Positions 32,295 to 41,313 of a DNA stretch of 64,000 nucleotides are shown here, piece by piece. A program made the position numbers and the translations under genes. The notes under the pieces are model-generated. The model was given only the letters and a program-made list of their open reading frames with translations. It did no database searches and was not told the origin of the DNA. The first letter of the stretch is position 1. Each line of letters starts with the position of its first letter. This DNA comes from Halorubrum sp. BV1 (lineage in GTDB: Archaea; Halobacteriota; Halobacteria; Halobacteriales; Haloferacaceae), in NCBI RefSeq assembly GCF_000746205.1, contig NZ_KN050825.1, positions 1-64,000 on the forward strand, given 5' to 3'.

Positions 32295-33795
32295 CGCACC
32301 GGCTGCGGTGACGGCGCTGCTTCCGGTGTTGCTTCTGGCACTCACCGGGCTCGCACTGCTGTTGGTCGATACGATCCGACCGTCGGAACGGTCGAACACC
32401 TCGATGGCAGTCGTGAGCGCGCTCGGATCGCTGGGCGCGCTCGCCGCGACCGCGTGGCTCGTCGTCTCCGGGACGGTCGGCGTCGAGGCGGGCGCGGTTC
32501 GCCTGTTCGCGGACACGATCGCCGTCGACACCATGGCGCTGTTCTTCACCGCCATCTTCGCGTCGGTGACTGCGCTCGTCGTCGTCGCCGCGCACGACTA
32601 CTTCCACGACCACGCGAACCCCGCGGCGTTCTACTCGCTCGTGCTGTTCGCGACGACGGGGATGGCACTTCTCGCGGTCGCCAACTCGCTCGCGGTCGTG
32701 TTCGTCGCTCTGGAGATGGTGTCGCTGCCGTCGTACGTGCTCGTCGCGTTCTTGAAACAGAACCGCGGGAGCGTCGAGGCGGGGATGAAGTACTTCCTCG
32801 TCGGCGCGCTCTCGTCTGCGATCTTCCTGTTCGGGATCTCGCTCGTCTACGCGGCGACCGGGTCGCTGCTGTTCGGTGACGTCGCCGAGGCGATGGGATC
32901 GCTCGACGGACTCGCGGGCGTCGCCGGGCTCGGCATCGTGATGATCGTCGGCGGGGTGGCGTTCAAGACCGCCTCCGTTCCGTTCCACTTCTGGGCTCCG
33001 GAGGCGTACGAGGGCGCGCCGGCACCCGTGAGCGCGTTCCTCTCGTCGGCGTCGAAGGCCGCCGGGTTCGTGGTGGCGTTCCAGCTGTTCACGGAGGCGT
33101 TCCCGGTCGGCGCGTCGCTCGGTGCCAACATCGACTGGGTGCTCGCGTTCGGGATCCTCGCGGCCGTGACGATGACGCTCGGGAACTTCGCGGCGGCCGT
33201 TCAAGAGGAGGTCAAGCGGATGCTCGCGTACTCCTCGATCGGTCACGCCGGCTACGCGCTCATCGGTCTCGCCGCGCTGTCGGCCGGCGGTCAGGCCAAC
33301 GGGACCGTGATGGGCGCGGCGATGGCGCACCTGCTCGTCTACGGGTTCATGAACACCGGCGCGTTCCTCTTCGTCGCGATGGCGGAGCGGTGGGGCGTCG
33401 GTCGGACCTTCGCGGACTACGCCGGGCTCGCGCGTCGCGCACCCGTCGCGTCGACCGCGATGGCCGTGTTCATGTTCTCGCTCGCGGGGCTCCCGCCGTT
33501 CGCCGGGTTCTTCTCGAAGTACTTCCTGTTCCAGGCGGCCATCGACAACGGCTTCCTGTGGCTCGCTGCGCTCGGTGCGGTGAACAGCGTGATCTCGCTG
33601 TACTACTACAGCCGAGTCGTCAAGGCGCTGTTCATTGACGATCCCAACTCGCCGAGCGCGCTCGACGCGATCGACGTGCGGCCGACGGCGCTGTACGCCG
33701 CGGTCGTGTTCGCCGCCGTCGCGACGGTGCTGCTCTTGCCCGGCTTCGGGCCGGTCATCGAGACCGCCGAGGCGGCCGCGTCCGCGCTATTCTGA
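32287..33795 (+). CDS. nuoN: Complex I subunit N, antiporter-like
   Basis: A 502-residue ND2-type subunit overlapping nuoM by 8 nt. Landmarks are VFVALEMVSLPSYVLVAFLK (Glu near 144), VGGVAFKTASVPFHFWAPEAYEGAPAPVSAFLSS near 222, QEEVKRMLAYSSIGHAGYAL near 305, and LAGLPPFAGFFSKYFLFQAA near 399. It is the last gene of the operon. A hairpin/T-run terminator follows 7 nt after the stop. Confidence 0.95.
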   Translation: MGNAPAAVTALLPVLLLALTGLALLLVDTIRPSERSNTSMAVVSALGSLGALAATAWLVVSGTVGVEAGAVRLFADTIAVDTMALFFTAIFASVTALVVVAAHDYFHDHANPAAFYSLVLFATTGMALLAVANSLAVVFVALEMVSLPSYVLVAFLKQNRGSVEAGMKYFLVGALSSAIFLFGISLVYAATGSLLFGDVAEAMGSLDGLAGVAGLGIVMIVGGVAFKTASVPFHFWAPEAYEGAPAPVSAFLSSASKAAGFVVAFQLFTEAFPVGASLGANIDWVLAFGILAAVTMTLGNFAAAVQEEVKRMLAYSSIGHAGYALIGLAALSAGGQANGTVMGAAMAHLLVYGFMNTGAFLFVAMAERWGVGRTFADYAGLARRAPVASTAMAVFMFSLAGLPPFAGFFSKYFLFQAAIDNGFLWLAALGAVNSVISLYYYSRVVKALFIDDPNSPSALDAIDVRPTALYAAVVFAAVATVLLLPGFGPVIETAEAAASALF

Positions 33796-33801
33796 CCGCC
33801 T

Positions 33802-33824
33802 CGGGAATCGGGTCCCGACTTTTT
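33802..33824 (+). terminator. Terminator of the nuo operon
   Basis: CGGGA-ATCGGG-TCCCG stem (5 bp) at 33802-33817, then AC and five T at 33820-33824, right after the nuoN stop codon. Confidence 0.6.
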
Positions 33825-33878
33825 GTTCGATTCGACCGGTACCCGCAGGTATTCGGGCGTCCGGCACCTCCGTTCGAT

Positions 33879-34175
33879 ATGGGACGCACTCGCACGTACC
33901 GGTGTCTTGGCTGTCTCGATCACACGCTAGACCGCGCGTTCGACACGTCACACCTCTCCGTGACGTGTCCGTCGTGTGAGTCGTTCGAGCGGTTCGTCAA
34001 TGAGGCGGCATATCAGACGTTTCGCGGGTTCGAGGAGTCGCCGCCCGACGAACTCGACTGGGCGCGTCTGGAACGGGAGGAGAAGCTGCTCATTTCCGAA
34101 CGAGTCACCCGAACGACGAAGACGCTCGCCGACTTCGACGTGATCGACGACCGCGACGCGATGCCGGCCGAGTGA
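33879..34175 (+). CDS. Zinc-ribbon protein (DUF7385-like), 98 residues
   Basis: Two CxxC pairs at the N-terminus (YRCLGCLDH, about 8-16; TCPSCESFERF, about 29-39) form a single zinc ribbon. It is followed by a helical, charged region (WARLEREEKLLISERVTRTT). Small zinc-ribbon proteins of this kind in haloarchaea often bind nucleic acids or act as subunits, but nothing specific is visible. A TATA-like AGGTATTCG lies 26 nt before the ATG, separate from the nuo terminator, so it has its own promoter. Confidence 0.75.
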   Translation: MGRTRTYRCLGCLDHTLDRAFDTSHLSVTCPSCESFERFVNEAAYQTFRGFEESPPDELDWARLEREEKLLISERVTRTTKTLADFDVIDDRDAMPAE

Positions 34176-34196
34176 GCGGTCCGTGTGGGAACTGGC

Positions 34197-34427
34197 CTAC
34201 CGAGCGTAGAGCTTTCCGCCGATGAGCGACGCGAGCGCGACGCCGTCGTTCGGCGTCACCGCCACGTAGGGGCGATCGACGGGGCCGAACACGTCGACTA
34301 CCCGGCCCACCGTCGAGAGCGACTCGTCGACGACCGACGAGCCGATCCGCGGCGGTTCCTCGTCGGCGTCGGCACGGGCGATAGCGAGCCCCCCGGCGGT
34401 ACGGACGACGGAGCCTACTCGTCGCAT
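34197..34427 (-). CDS. gar1: H/ACA ribonucleoprotein subunit Gar1
   Basis: A 76-residue Gar1/Naf1-type barrel: MRRVGSVVRTAGGLAIARAD, GSSVVDESLSTVGRVVDVFG (about 29-48), then VDRPYVAVTP. Archaeal Gar1 joins Cbf5, Nop10 and L7Ae in guided pseudouridylation of rRNA. It follows srp19 with a 2-nt gap, the srp19-gar1 pairing I recall for haloarchaea. Confidence 0.9.
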   Translation of the reverse strand: MRRVGSVVRTAGGLAIARADADEEPPRIGSSVVDESLSTVGRVVDVFGPVDRPYVAVTPNDGVALASLIGGKLYAR

Positions 34428-34429
34428 CG

Positions 34430-34708
34430 CTACTCTCGGATGACCCCGAGGTAGGCGGCGATCGCCTGCACGAGGTCGTTTTTCGCCGTGTCGTCCGTTC
34501 CGCGGACGACGACCATCCCGCGGGGTTCGAACTCGCGGGAGTACGCCTTGTCGCGTTCGATCACCGCGTCGTAGCCGATCTGCTGAACAGCCTTCGCGAT
34601 CTCGTCGACCGTCGGGTCCTCGACCGCCAGGTCCATCGGGACACGGCGGCCCGCAGACCGCGACCGATCGGCGTCGAAGTACGCGGGATAGACGACGTTC
34701 TCGACCAT
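34430..34708 (-). CDS. srp19: Signal recognition particle subunit Srp19
   Basis: A 92-residue SRP19. MVENVVYPAYFDADRSRSAG at the N-terminus contains the conserved (Y/W)P(A/V)Y-(F/L)D RNA-binding signature, and GRRVPMDLAVEDP follows. It binds the tetraloops of helices 6 and 8 in 7S RNA and prepares it for Srp54. The 7S RNA gene itself is not in the window. Divergent from alaS by 159 nt. Confidence 0.95.
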   Translation of the reverse strand: MVENVVYPAYFDADRSRSAGRRVPMDLAVEDPTVDEIAKAVQQIGYDAVIERDKAYSREFEPRGMVVVRGTDDTAKNDLVQAIAAYLGVIRE

Positions 34709-34834
34709 ATACCGGAGAGGCGAGCGCGCGGCGTAAGGTCGTTTCGGACGCGGTCGGGGTGGTTCGTCGGTCCATGTAGACGTTCGAGCGCGGCACTCTC
34801 ACCCCGCGGAGCCGCCGCGAGATCCACCCCGGAA

Positions 34835-34843
34835 CCCTTTTGG
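34835..34843 (+). promoter_or_regulatory. TATA element of alaS
   Basis: CCCTTTTGG centred about 29 nt before the ATG at 34868. Confidence 0.45.
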
Positions 34844-34867
34844 AGCAACACGGGCCACGTTCGTGTA

Positions 34868-37645
34868 ATGAGCGATCTCGAAGCGGAGTACCGTCTCGAC
34901 TACTTCGAGGAAGAGGGGTTCGAGCGCAAGGAGTGTCCCTCCTGTGGCGCGCACTTTTGGACCCGCGACGCCGACCGCGAACTGTGCGGCGAACCGCCCT
35001 GTGCGGACTACAGCTTCATCGGCGACCCGGGCTTTCCGGAGCCGCACTCGCTGTCGGAGATGCGCGAGGCGTTCCTCTCCTTTTTCGAGGATCACGGTCA
35101 CGAGCGGATCGATCCGTACCCGGTCGCGGCGAACCGCTGGCGCGACGACGTGCTCTTAACGCAGGCGTCGATCTACGACTTTCAGCCGCTCGTCACCTCC
35201 GGGCAGACGCCACCGCCGGCGAACCCGCTTACCATCTCACAGCCCTGCATCCGGATGCAGGACATCGACAACGTCGGGAAGACCGGGCGGCACACGATGG
35301 CGTTCGAGATGATGGCACATCACGCGTTCAACACGCGCGAGGACGCGGACGAGGAGTACGCCTACGAGGGCGAGGTGTACTGGAAAGACGAGACGGTCCG
35401 GTACTGCGACGAGCTGTTCGAGAGTCTGGGAGCCGACCTGGAGGAGATAACCTACATCGAGGACCCGTGGGTCGGCGGGGGCAACGCCGGCCCCGCAATC
35501 GAGGTCATCTACAAGGGCGCGGAGCTGGCGACGCTCGTCTTCATGTGCATGGAGCGGGACCCCGACGGCGACTACGAGATGAAAGACGGGCACACGTACT
35601 CGTTCATGGACACGTACATCGTCGACACGGGGTACGGGTTAGAGCGGTGGACGTGGATGAGTCAGGGGACGGCGACGGTGTACGAGGCCATCTATCCGGA
35701 CGCAATCGACTTCCTCAAAGAGAACGCCGGCATCGAACACACGGCCGACGAACGCGAGATCGTCCACCGCGCGGCGACGCTCTCGGGACGGCTCGACATC
35801 GACGACGTCGATGACGTGGAGGCGGCCCGCGGGGACATCGCCGACAGGCTCGACGTCGACGTCGAGCGGCTCCGCGAACTGGTCGAGCCGCTCGAAGCCA
35901 TCTACGCTATCGCGGACCACTCGCGGACGCTTGCGTACATGTTCGGCGACGGCATCGTCCCGTCGAACGTCGGCACGGGCTACCTCGCGCGGATGGTGCT
36001 CCGCCGGATGAAGCGGCTGGTCGACGAGGTGGGCGTCGACGCGCCGCTCGACGAACTTGTCGATATGCAGGCCGACCGGCTCGGCTACGAGAACCGCGAC
36101 ACGATCCGCGAGATCGTCCGCAGCGAGGAGCGGAAGTACCGCAAGACGCTGGAGCGAGGCTCCCGGAAGGTCGAACAGCTCGCCGACGAGTACGCCGGAA
36201 CCGGCGATCCGATCCCGACGGAGACGCTGTTAGAGCTGTACGACTCCCACGGCATCCAGCCGGACATGGTGGCCGATATCGCGGCGGAGCGCGGCGCGAC
36301 CGTCGACGTGCCGGACGACTTCTACGCGCTCGTCGCCGACCGTCACGAGGAGGCCGACGGCGACGACGCGGCCACAGCCCGCGACGAGCGGTTCGACGAC
36401 CTCCCCGAGACGGAGAAGCTCTTTTATGACGATCAGGGGCGGACCGAGTTCGAGGCGGTCGTCCTCGACGTGTTCGATCGCGAGGAGGGGTACGACGTCG
36501 TGTTGGACCAGACGATGTTCTATCCCGAGGGCGGCGGCCAGCCCGCGGACCGGGGGCAGCTCACGGTCGGCGAGACCACGGTCGACGTGACGGACGTACA
36601 GGAGGTCGGCGGAGTCGTCCTCCACCGCACCGACGCCGATCCCGGAAAGGGTGAGTTCGTTCGCGGGCAGGTCGACGGCGACCGTCGCGACCGGCTGCGG
36701 GCACACCACACGGCGACGCACCTGATCGGGCACGCGGCCCGCGAGGTTCTCGGCGACCACATCCGGCAGGCGGGCGCAAAAAAGGGGATAGATTCCTCTC
36801 GGCTCGACGTGCGCCACTACGACCGGATCACGAGAGAGCAGGTCAAAGCGATAGAACGCGTGGCAAACGAGCTGGTCCGCGATAACGTCCCGGTTCGACA
36901 GGAGTGGCCGGACCGCAACGAGGCAGAGGCCGAACACGGGTTCGACCTGTACCAAGGCGGCGTCCCGCCGGGAACCAACATCCGGCTCGTCCACGTCGGC
37001 GACGCCGACGTGCAGGCGTGTGCCGGCACGCACGTCGACCGCACCGGACAGATCGGCGCGGTGAAGGTACTGAAGACAGAGCCCGTCCAAGACGGCGTCG
37101 AGCGGATCGTCTTCGCCGCCGCCGGCGCGGCGGTCGAAGCGACCCAGCGCACCGAGGACGCGCTGTACGACGCCGCCGATGCGCTCGACGTCGACCCGCT
37201 CGACGTGCCCGAGACGGCAGAGCGATTCTTCGAGGAGTGGAAGGCGCGCGGCAAAGAGATCGAGTCGCTCAAAGAGGAACTTGCGACCGCGCGCGCGTCC
37301 GGTGGTGCCGACGCCGAGGAGGTCGACGTCGGCGGGGCGACGGTCGTGGTCCAGCGGCTCGACGGCGACGCGGACGAGCTGCGCGCGACCGCGAACGCCC
37401 ACGTCGACGACGGAAAGGTCGCCGTCGTCGGGAGCGGCGGCGACGGATCCGCGAGTTTCGTCGTCGGCGTGCCCGACGGCGTCGGTGTCAACGCCGGACA
37501 GGTCGTCTCGGCGCTCGCCGACCGGGTGGGCGGCGGCGGCGGCGGGCCACCGGACTTCGCACAGGGCGGCGGCCCGGACGTCGACGCGCTCGACGACGCC
37601 CTGGAGTCGGCACCGGAGATAGTACGCAGCGTCCAAGAGGCCTGA
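34868..37645 (+). CDS. alaS: Alanyl-tRNA synthetase, archaeal type
   Basis: A 925-residue class II synthetase. The archaeal N-terminal zinc-like module is ERKECPSCGAHFWTR...CGEPPCADYSF (about 20-55). The catalytic domain (60-450) has ITISQPCIRMQD, TGRHTMAFEM and the motif 3 arginine region. The editing domain has HHTATHLIGHAAR (about 614-626) with the CAGTHVDRTG cysteine and histidine near 718, which hydrolyses Ser- and Gly-tRNA(Ala). The C-terminal oligomerisation domain shows the usual coiled coil EEWKARGKEIESLKEEL and a Gly-rich GGGGGGPPDFAQGGG. Complete. Confidence 0.97.
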   Translation: MSDLEAEYRLDYFEEEGFERKECPSCGAHFWTRDADRELCGEPPCADYSFIGDPGFPEPHSLSEMREAFLSFFEDHGHERIDPYPVAANRWRDDVLLTQASIYDFQPLVTSGQTPPPANPLTISQPCIRMQDIDNVGKTGRHTMAFEMMAHHAFNTREDADEEYAYEGEVYWKDETVRYCDELFESLGADLEEITYIEDPWVGGGNAGPAIEVIYKGAELATLVFMCMERDPDGDYEMKDGHTYSFMDTYIVDTGYGLERWTWMSQGTATVYEAIYPDAIDFLKENAGIEHTADEREIVHRAATLSGRLDIDDVDDVEAARGDIADRLDVDVERLRELVEPLEAIYAIADHSRTLAYMFGDGIVPSNVGTGYLARMVLRRMKRLVDEVGVDAPLDELVDMQADRLGYENRDTIREIVRSEERKYRKTLERGSRKVEQLADEYAGTGDPIPTETLLELYDSHGIQPDMVADIAAERGATVDVPDDFYALVADRHEEADGDDAATARDERFDDLPETEKLFYDDQGRTEFEAVVLDVFDREEGYDVVLDQTMFYPEGGGQPADRGQLTVGETTVDVTDVQEVGGVVLHRTDADPGKGEFVRGQVDGDRRDRLRAHHTATHLIGHAAREVLGDHIRQAGAKKGIDSSRLDVRHYDRITREQVKAIERVANELVRDNVPVRQEWPDRNEAEAEHGFDLYQGGVPPGTNIRLVHVGDADVQACAGTHVDRTGQIGAVKVLKTEPVQDGVERIVFAAAGAAVEATQRTEDALYDAADALDVDPLDVPETAERFFEEWKARGKEIESLKEELATARASGGADAEEVDVGGATVVVQRLDGDADELRATANAHVDDGKVAVVGSGGDGSASFVVGVPDGVGVNAGQVVSALADRVGGGGGGPPDFAQGGGPDVDALDDALESAPEIVRSVQEA

Positions 37646-37663
37646 CTCGGGGAGACCAGACCG

Positions 37664-38467
37664 ATGCCGAGAGCCGACAACGCCGGAGTCTCGATCCGGT
37701 ACGAGGTCGACGCGCCTGACGCGAGCGACGCCGACGAGGCGGTCGTGTTCTGTGGCGACGCCGGCCTCGGCGCGTGGCAGTTCGGCTGGCAGCACGCCGC
37801 GGTCGCGGGGCCGCACACGGTCGTCACGCCCGAGACGCGGGGCGTCGGTCGGTCCGACGCGCCACCGGGGCCGTACTCGGTCGAGACGCTTGCGAGCGAC
37901 GTCGACGCCGTCTGTTCCGCGGCGGGAGTGCGGAACGCCCACGTCGTCGGGTACGGGCTGGGCGGGATGGTCGCGCTCGCGTACGCCCTCACGTCGTCGC
38001 GGCCCGCGAGCCTGACCGTCGTCGGGACGCCGCCGTCGGGGGCGGACTACAACGCCCTCGGGGTGTGGGCCGATCCGTCGACGCCGACGGCGGTCGAGGG
38101 GTCACTGACCGGACTGCTCTCTGAGCCGTTCCGCGAGAGGCACCCGGACGTGCTCTCTCGGATCGCCGACTGGCGGATGAGAGAGGACGCCGACCGCGAG
38201 ACGTTCGAGGCGCACCGCGCGGCCGTAGAGGGCTTCGACGTCTCGGACCGGCTGTACGAGATCACGACGCCGACGCTCGTCGTCCACGGCTCGGAAGACA
38301 CCGTCTGCCCGCGGACGGCGGCGGAAACGCTCGTCGACGGGCTTCCACGCGGCGAGTCGTTCGTCGTCGAGGGGGCGAAACACCTCGTCGGCGTGGAGGC
38401 GTCCGTGGCGGTCAACGACGCGCTTGTCGGGTGGCTCGCGGAGCACGCCGCCGATCCGCTCTCCTGA
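37664..38467 (+). CDS. Alpha/beta-hydrolase fold protein, nucleophile serine replaced by glycine
   Basis: A 267-residue protein 18 nt after alaS. The fold is clear: VVFCGDAGLGAWQFGWQHAA near 23-42, VVTPETRGVGRSDAPPGPYS near 49-68, and LVVHGSEDTVCPRTAAETLVD (Asp) with AKHLVGVE (His) near the end. The nucleophile elbow reads HVVGYGLGGMVALAYA, so the expected GxSxG serine is Gly. The catalytic Asp and His remain. It may be inactive as an esterase, or use another chemistry, as some family members do (cofactor-independent dioxygenases). The stop is 50 nt before the next gene. Confidence 0.75.
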   Translation: MPRADNAGVSIRYEVDAPDASDADEAVVFCGDAGLGAWQFGWQHAAVAGPHTVVTPETRGVGRSDAPPGPYSVETLASDVDAVCSAAGVRNAHVVGYGLGGMVALAYALTSSRPASLTVVGTPPSGADYNALGVWADPSTPTAVEGSLTGLLSEPFRERHPDVLSRIADWRMREDADRETFEAHRAAVEGFDVSDRLYEITTPTLVVHGSEDTVCPRTAAETLVDGLPRGESFVVEGAKHLVGVEASVAVNDALVGWLAEHAADPLS

Positions 38468-38484
38468 GTGAACCGCGCCCACAA

Positions 38485-38494
38485 CCGTTTTCAG
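38485..38494 (+). promoter_or_regulatory. TATA element of the glutamine amidotransferase gene
   Basis: CCGTTTTCAG centred about 29 nt before the ATG at 38518. Confidence 0.4.
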
Positions 38495-38517
38495 TGTCTC
38501 TGACCACCGTTCGGTCA

Positions 38518-39234
38518 ATGACACGCCTCCGGTTCGCGCTGTTGAACGCGGCGCAGACAGACGGAAGCACCCGGCGGAACTTCCGCCGCGAACTCGACGC
38601 TGACCTCGCGGAGTTCGACGCCGCGAACGGCCACCTTCCCGACCACACCGAGTTCGACGGCGTCGTGGTCACCGGGTCGCGGTCGTCGGTCTACTGGGAC
38701 GAGGCGTGGATCCCCTCGCTCATCGAGTACGTCGCCGACGCCGCCGACGCGGGGGTTCCGGTGCTCGGCGTCTGTTACGGCCACCAAGTGCTCGCGGAGG
38801 CGCTCGGCGGTCGCGTCACCGGAATGGACGGGTTCGAGATCGGCTACAACACGGTTCGACACCGCGGGAACGACCCGTTATTCGAGGGGATAGACGAGGA
38901 GTTCACCGTCTTCACGACGCACGGCGACACGGTCGTCGACCTCCCGCCGAGCGCGACGCTGATAGCCGAGAACGACCACGGCGTCCACGCGTTCCGCGAC
39001 GGGCACTGCTGGGGCGTTCAGTTTCATCCGGAGTACGACATCGACACGGCGCGCGACGTCACGGACGGCAAGCGCGAACGGCTGGGCGACGCCCGCGTCG
39101 ACGCCGTCTTGGAGGAGATCACGCCCGACGCCTACGACGCAGCCTGCGAGGCGAAGGGGATCTTCGACAATTTCGTCGCGTACGCCCGGCGGCTGAAAGC
39201 CGAACGCGAGTCGGCTGCCGCTGCCGACGACTGA
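38518..39234 (+). CDS. Class I glutamine amidotransferase-like protein
   Basis: A 238-residue stand-alone GATase1. LGVCYGHQVLAEALGGRV near residue 83 carries the cysteine nucleophile, and WGVQFHPEYDID near 163 gives the catalytic His and Glu, so the triad is complete. The acceptor domain is absent. Haloarchaeal relatives are labelled type 1 glutamine amidotransferase or GMP-synthase-like. It may release glutamate from a gamma-glutamyl compound or supply ammonia to an unknown partner. No dedicated partner is adjacent. Confidence 0.82.
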   Translation: MTRLRFALLNAAQTDGSTRRNFRRELDADLAEFDAANGHLPDHTEFDGVVVTGSRSSVYWDEAWIPSLIEYVADAADAGVPVLGVCYGHQVLAEALGGRVTGMDGFEIGYNTVRHRGNDPLFEGIDEEFTVFTTHGDTVVDLPPSATLIAENDHGVHAFRDGHCWGVQFHPEYDIDTARDVTDGKRERLGDARVDAVLEEITPDAYDAACEAKGIFDNFVAYARRLKAERESAAAADD

Positions 39235-39265
39235 CCGCCGACGGAGTCCGCTCGGGTCGAACACC

Positions 39266-39273
39266 CTTATACC
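39266..39273 (+). promoter_or_regulatory. TATA element of the PIN-ATPase gene
   Basis: CTTATACC centred about 26 nt before the ATG at 39295. Confidence 0.55.
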
Positions 39274-39294
39274 GCTCCCGCCCGGAGCGACCGT

Positions 39295-41193
39295 ATGAAG
39301 GTAGTACCGGACACCAGTGCGGTCGTCGACGGCCGCGTGTCCGAACGCGTCGCCGCCGGGAGCTACGAGTCGGTGACGGTGCTCGTTCCCGAGGCCGTCG
39401 TCGGCGAACTGGAGTCGCAGGCCAACGACGGCCTGGAGTCTGGATGGGACGGCCTGAGCGAACTCAAGCGGCTCGCCGACCTCGCCGACGAGGGGACAAT
39501 CGAACTGCGATACGTGGGCGAGCGCGCGAGCGGCGACGCGCGATCGCACGCACACGAGGGCGACGTCGACGCGCTGATCCGCGATCTGGCGACGGACCAC
39601 GAGGCCACGCTTCTGTCGAGCGACATCGTGCAGGCCGAGGTCGCCCGCGCGAAAGGCGTCGACGTCGAGTACGTCGAACCGGTCGCCCGAGGGGTCGTCG
39701 ACGACCTCCCGATACAGGACTTCTTCACCGACGAGACGATGTCGGTCCACCTCAAGACCGATACCGTTCCGAAGGCCAAACGGGGGAACCTCGGCGAGAT
39801 GCGGTACGTCGAGATCACGGAGGAGCCGACCGACGAGGCGCAGATGCGCGAGTGGGCGAACTCGATCGTCGATCTCGCGCGCCAGTCGAACGAGGGGTTC
39901 ATCGAGCTCTCCGACGACGGGATGGACATCGTCCAGTTCCGCAACTACCGGATCGCGGTCGCGCGGCCGCCCTTCGCCGACGGGATCGAGATCACGGCCG
40001 TCAGGCCGATCGCGAAGACGACGCTCGACGACTACGAGTTCGCCGACGAACTCCGCGAACGGTTCCTCGAACGGAAGCGCGGCGTGCTCATCTCCGGATC
40101 GCCCGGCGCGGGGAAATCGACGTTCGCGCAGGCGGTCGCGGAGTTCCTGAACGACGCCGACTACGCCGTGAAGACGATGGAGAAGCCGCGCGACCTGCAA
40201 GTCGGTCCGGAGATCACCCAGTACGGCGCGCTCGGCGGCGACATGGCGAACACCGCCGATTCGCTGCTTCTGGTTCGACCCGACTACACCGTCTACGACG
40301 AGGTGCGAAAGACCGACGACTTCGAGGTGTTCTCCGACATGCGGATGGCCGGCGTCGGAATGGTGGGCGTCGTCCACGCCTCCCGCGCTATCGACGCGCT
40401 CCAGCGGCTCGTCGGCCGCGTCGAACTCGGGATGATCCCGCAGATCGTCGACACGGTCGTCTACATCGAGGCCGGGGAGATCCACACGGTCTACGACGTC
40501 GAGACCGAGGTGAAGGTGCCGGCGGGACTCACCGCCGAGGACCTCGCCCGGCCGGTCATTCAGGTGTCGAACTTCGAGACCGGTCGTCCCGAGTACGAGA
40601 TCTACACGTTCAACCGACAGGTGGTCACGGTTCCCCTCGACGACGCGGACGGTGACGACGCGGAGTCCGGAGTCGGTCGGATCGCCAAACAGGAGATCGA
40701 ACGGGAGATCCGGTCGGTCGCACACGGACACGTCGACGTCGAACTGAAGGGCAACGACAAAGCCATCGTGTACGTCACGGAGGGCGACATCGGCACCGTC
40801 ATCGGCAAGGGCGGCGGACGCATCAGCGACATCGAGAACCGGCTCGGCATCGAGATCGACGTGCGGACGCACGCGGACAAGCCCGGTGGGGGTAGCGCTT
40901 CGGCCGGTGCCGGAACCAACGGAACTGGCGGCTCGGACGGGAGTGCCGGCGGACAGGTCGGCGAAGAGCGCGGCACCGTCGTCGAACCGGAGATCACCTC
41001 CCGGCACGTCGTCATCGACGTCGACGACGGCGTCGGCGAGACCGTCGAGGTTCGCGCGGACGGCGAGTACCTCTTCACGGCCACCGTCGGTCGCGGCGGC
41101 GAGGTTCAGGTGTCTCGCGGCTCTGCGATCGCGGAGGAGCTCGAAGACGCGATCGACCGAAAGCGCCGGGTAACGGTCGTCCCGGCGCGCTGA
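39295..41193 (+). CDS. PIN-domain ATPase with KH domain
   Basis: A 632-residue archaeal protein with three modules. Residues 1-125 are a PIN nuclease with acidic residues D6 (VPDTSAVVDGR) and a D near 87-94 (HEGDVDALIRDLATD). Residues 230-430 are a type II secretion/PilT-like ATPase with Walker A ISGSPGAGKSTFAQA (from about 265) and a Walker B/aspartate box PDYTVYDEVRKTDDFEVFSDMR. Residues 470-540 are a KH domain with GKGGGRISDIENRLGIEID near 502. A Gly/Ser-rich linker then leads to a TRAM-like C-terminus. Conserved across archaea; the KH plus PIN suggests RNA processing or degradation with ATP-driven movement. Confidence 0.85.
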   Translation: MKVVPDTSAVVDGRVSERVAAGSYESVTVLVPEAVVGELESQANDGLESGWDGLSELKRLADLADEGTIELRYVGERASGDARSHAHEGDVDALIRDLATDHEATLLSSDIVQAEVARAKGVDVEYVEPVARGVVDDLPIQDFFTDETMSVHLKTDTVPKAKRGNLGEMRYVEITEEPTDEAQMREWANSIVDLARQSNEGFIELSDDGMDIVQFRNYRIAVARPPFADGIEITAVRPIAKTTLDDYEFADELRERFLERKRGVLISGSPGAGKSTFAQAVAEFLNDADYAVKTMEKPRDLQVGPEITQYGALGGDMANTADSLLLVRPDYTVYDEVRKTDDFEVFSDMRMAGVGMVGVVHASRAIDALQRLVGRVELGMIPQIVDTVVYIEAGEIHTVYDVETEVKVPAGLTAEDLARPVIQVSNFETGRPEYEIYTFNRQVVTVPLDDADGDDAESGVGRIAKQEIEREIRSVAHGHVDVELKGNDKAIVYVTEGDIGTVIGKGGGRISDIENRLGIEIDVRTHADKPGGGSASAGAGTNGTGGSDGSAGGQVGEERGTVVEPEITSRHVVIDVDDGVGETVEVRADGEYLFTATVGRGGEVQVSRGSAIAEELEDAIDRKRRVTVVPAR

Positions 41194-41243
41194 CTCACAC
41201 CGGGACCAGATTCTGCGGCCTCCGTCGTTCGGTTCACACGAAG

Positions 41244-41264
41244 TACCACGATCGTCGAATCGTA
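41244..41264 (+). promoter_or_regulatory. 21-nt motif shared with the korA upstream region
   Basis: TAC-C-ACGATCGTCGAA-TC-GTA. The same pattern (TAC-N-ACGATCGTCGAA-NN-GTA) occurs at 43272-43292. It sits 20-40 nt upstream of the citZ TATA box, a position suited to an activator or repressor site. Confidence 0.5.
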
Positions 41265-41281
41265 TCCCTCCTGAAAGATAA

Positions 41282-41290
41282 CGCTTTTTT
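41282..41290 (+). promoter_or_regulatory. TATA element of citZ
   Basis: CGCTTTTTT centred about 28 nt before the ATG at 41314. Confidence 0.5.
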
Positions 41291-41313
41291 GGTGGTGGAA
41301 GGAACCCACCTCC

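Noticed and set aside
30522..32555. 677-residue minus-strand frame
   Set aside because: Antisense to nuoL, nuoM and nuoN; charged low-complexity shadow product with no protein features.
39295..41193. VapC-like toxin of a toxin-antitoxin pair
   Set aside because: The PIN domain is fused to an ATPase and KH domain and there is no small antitoxin gene next to it.
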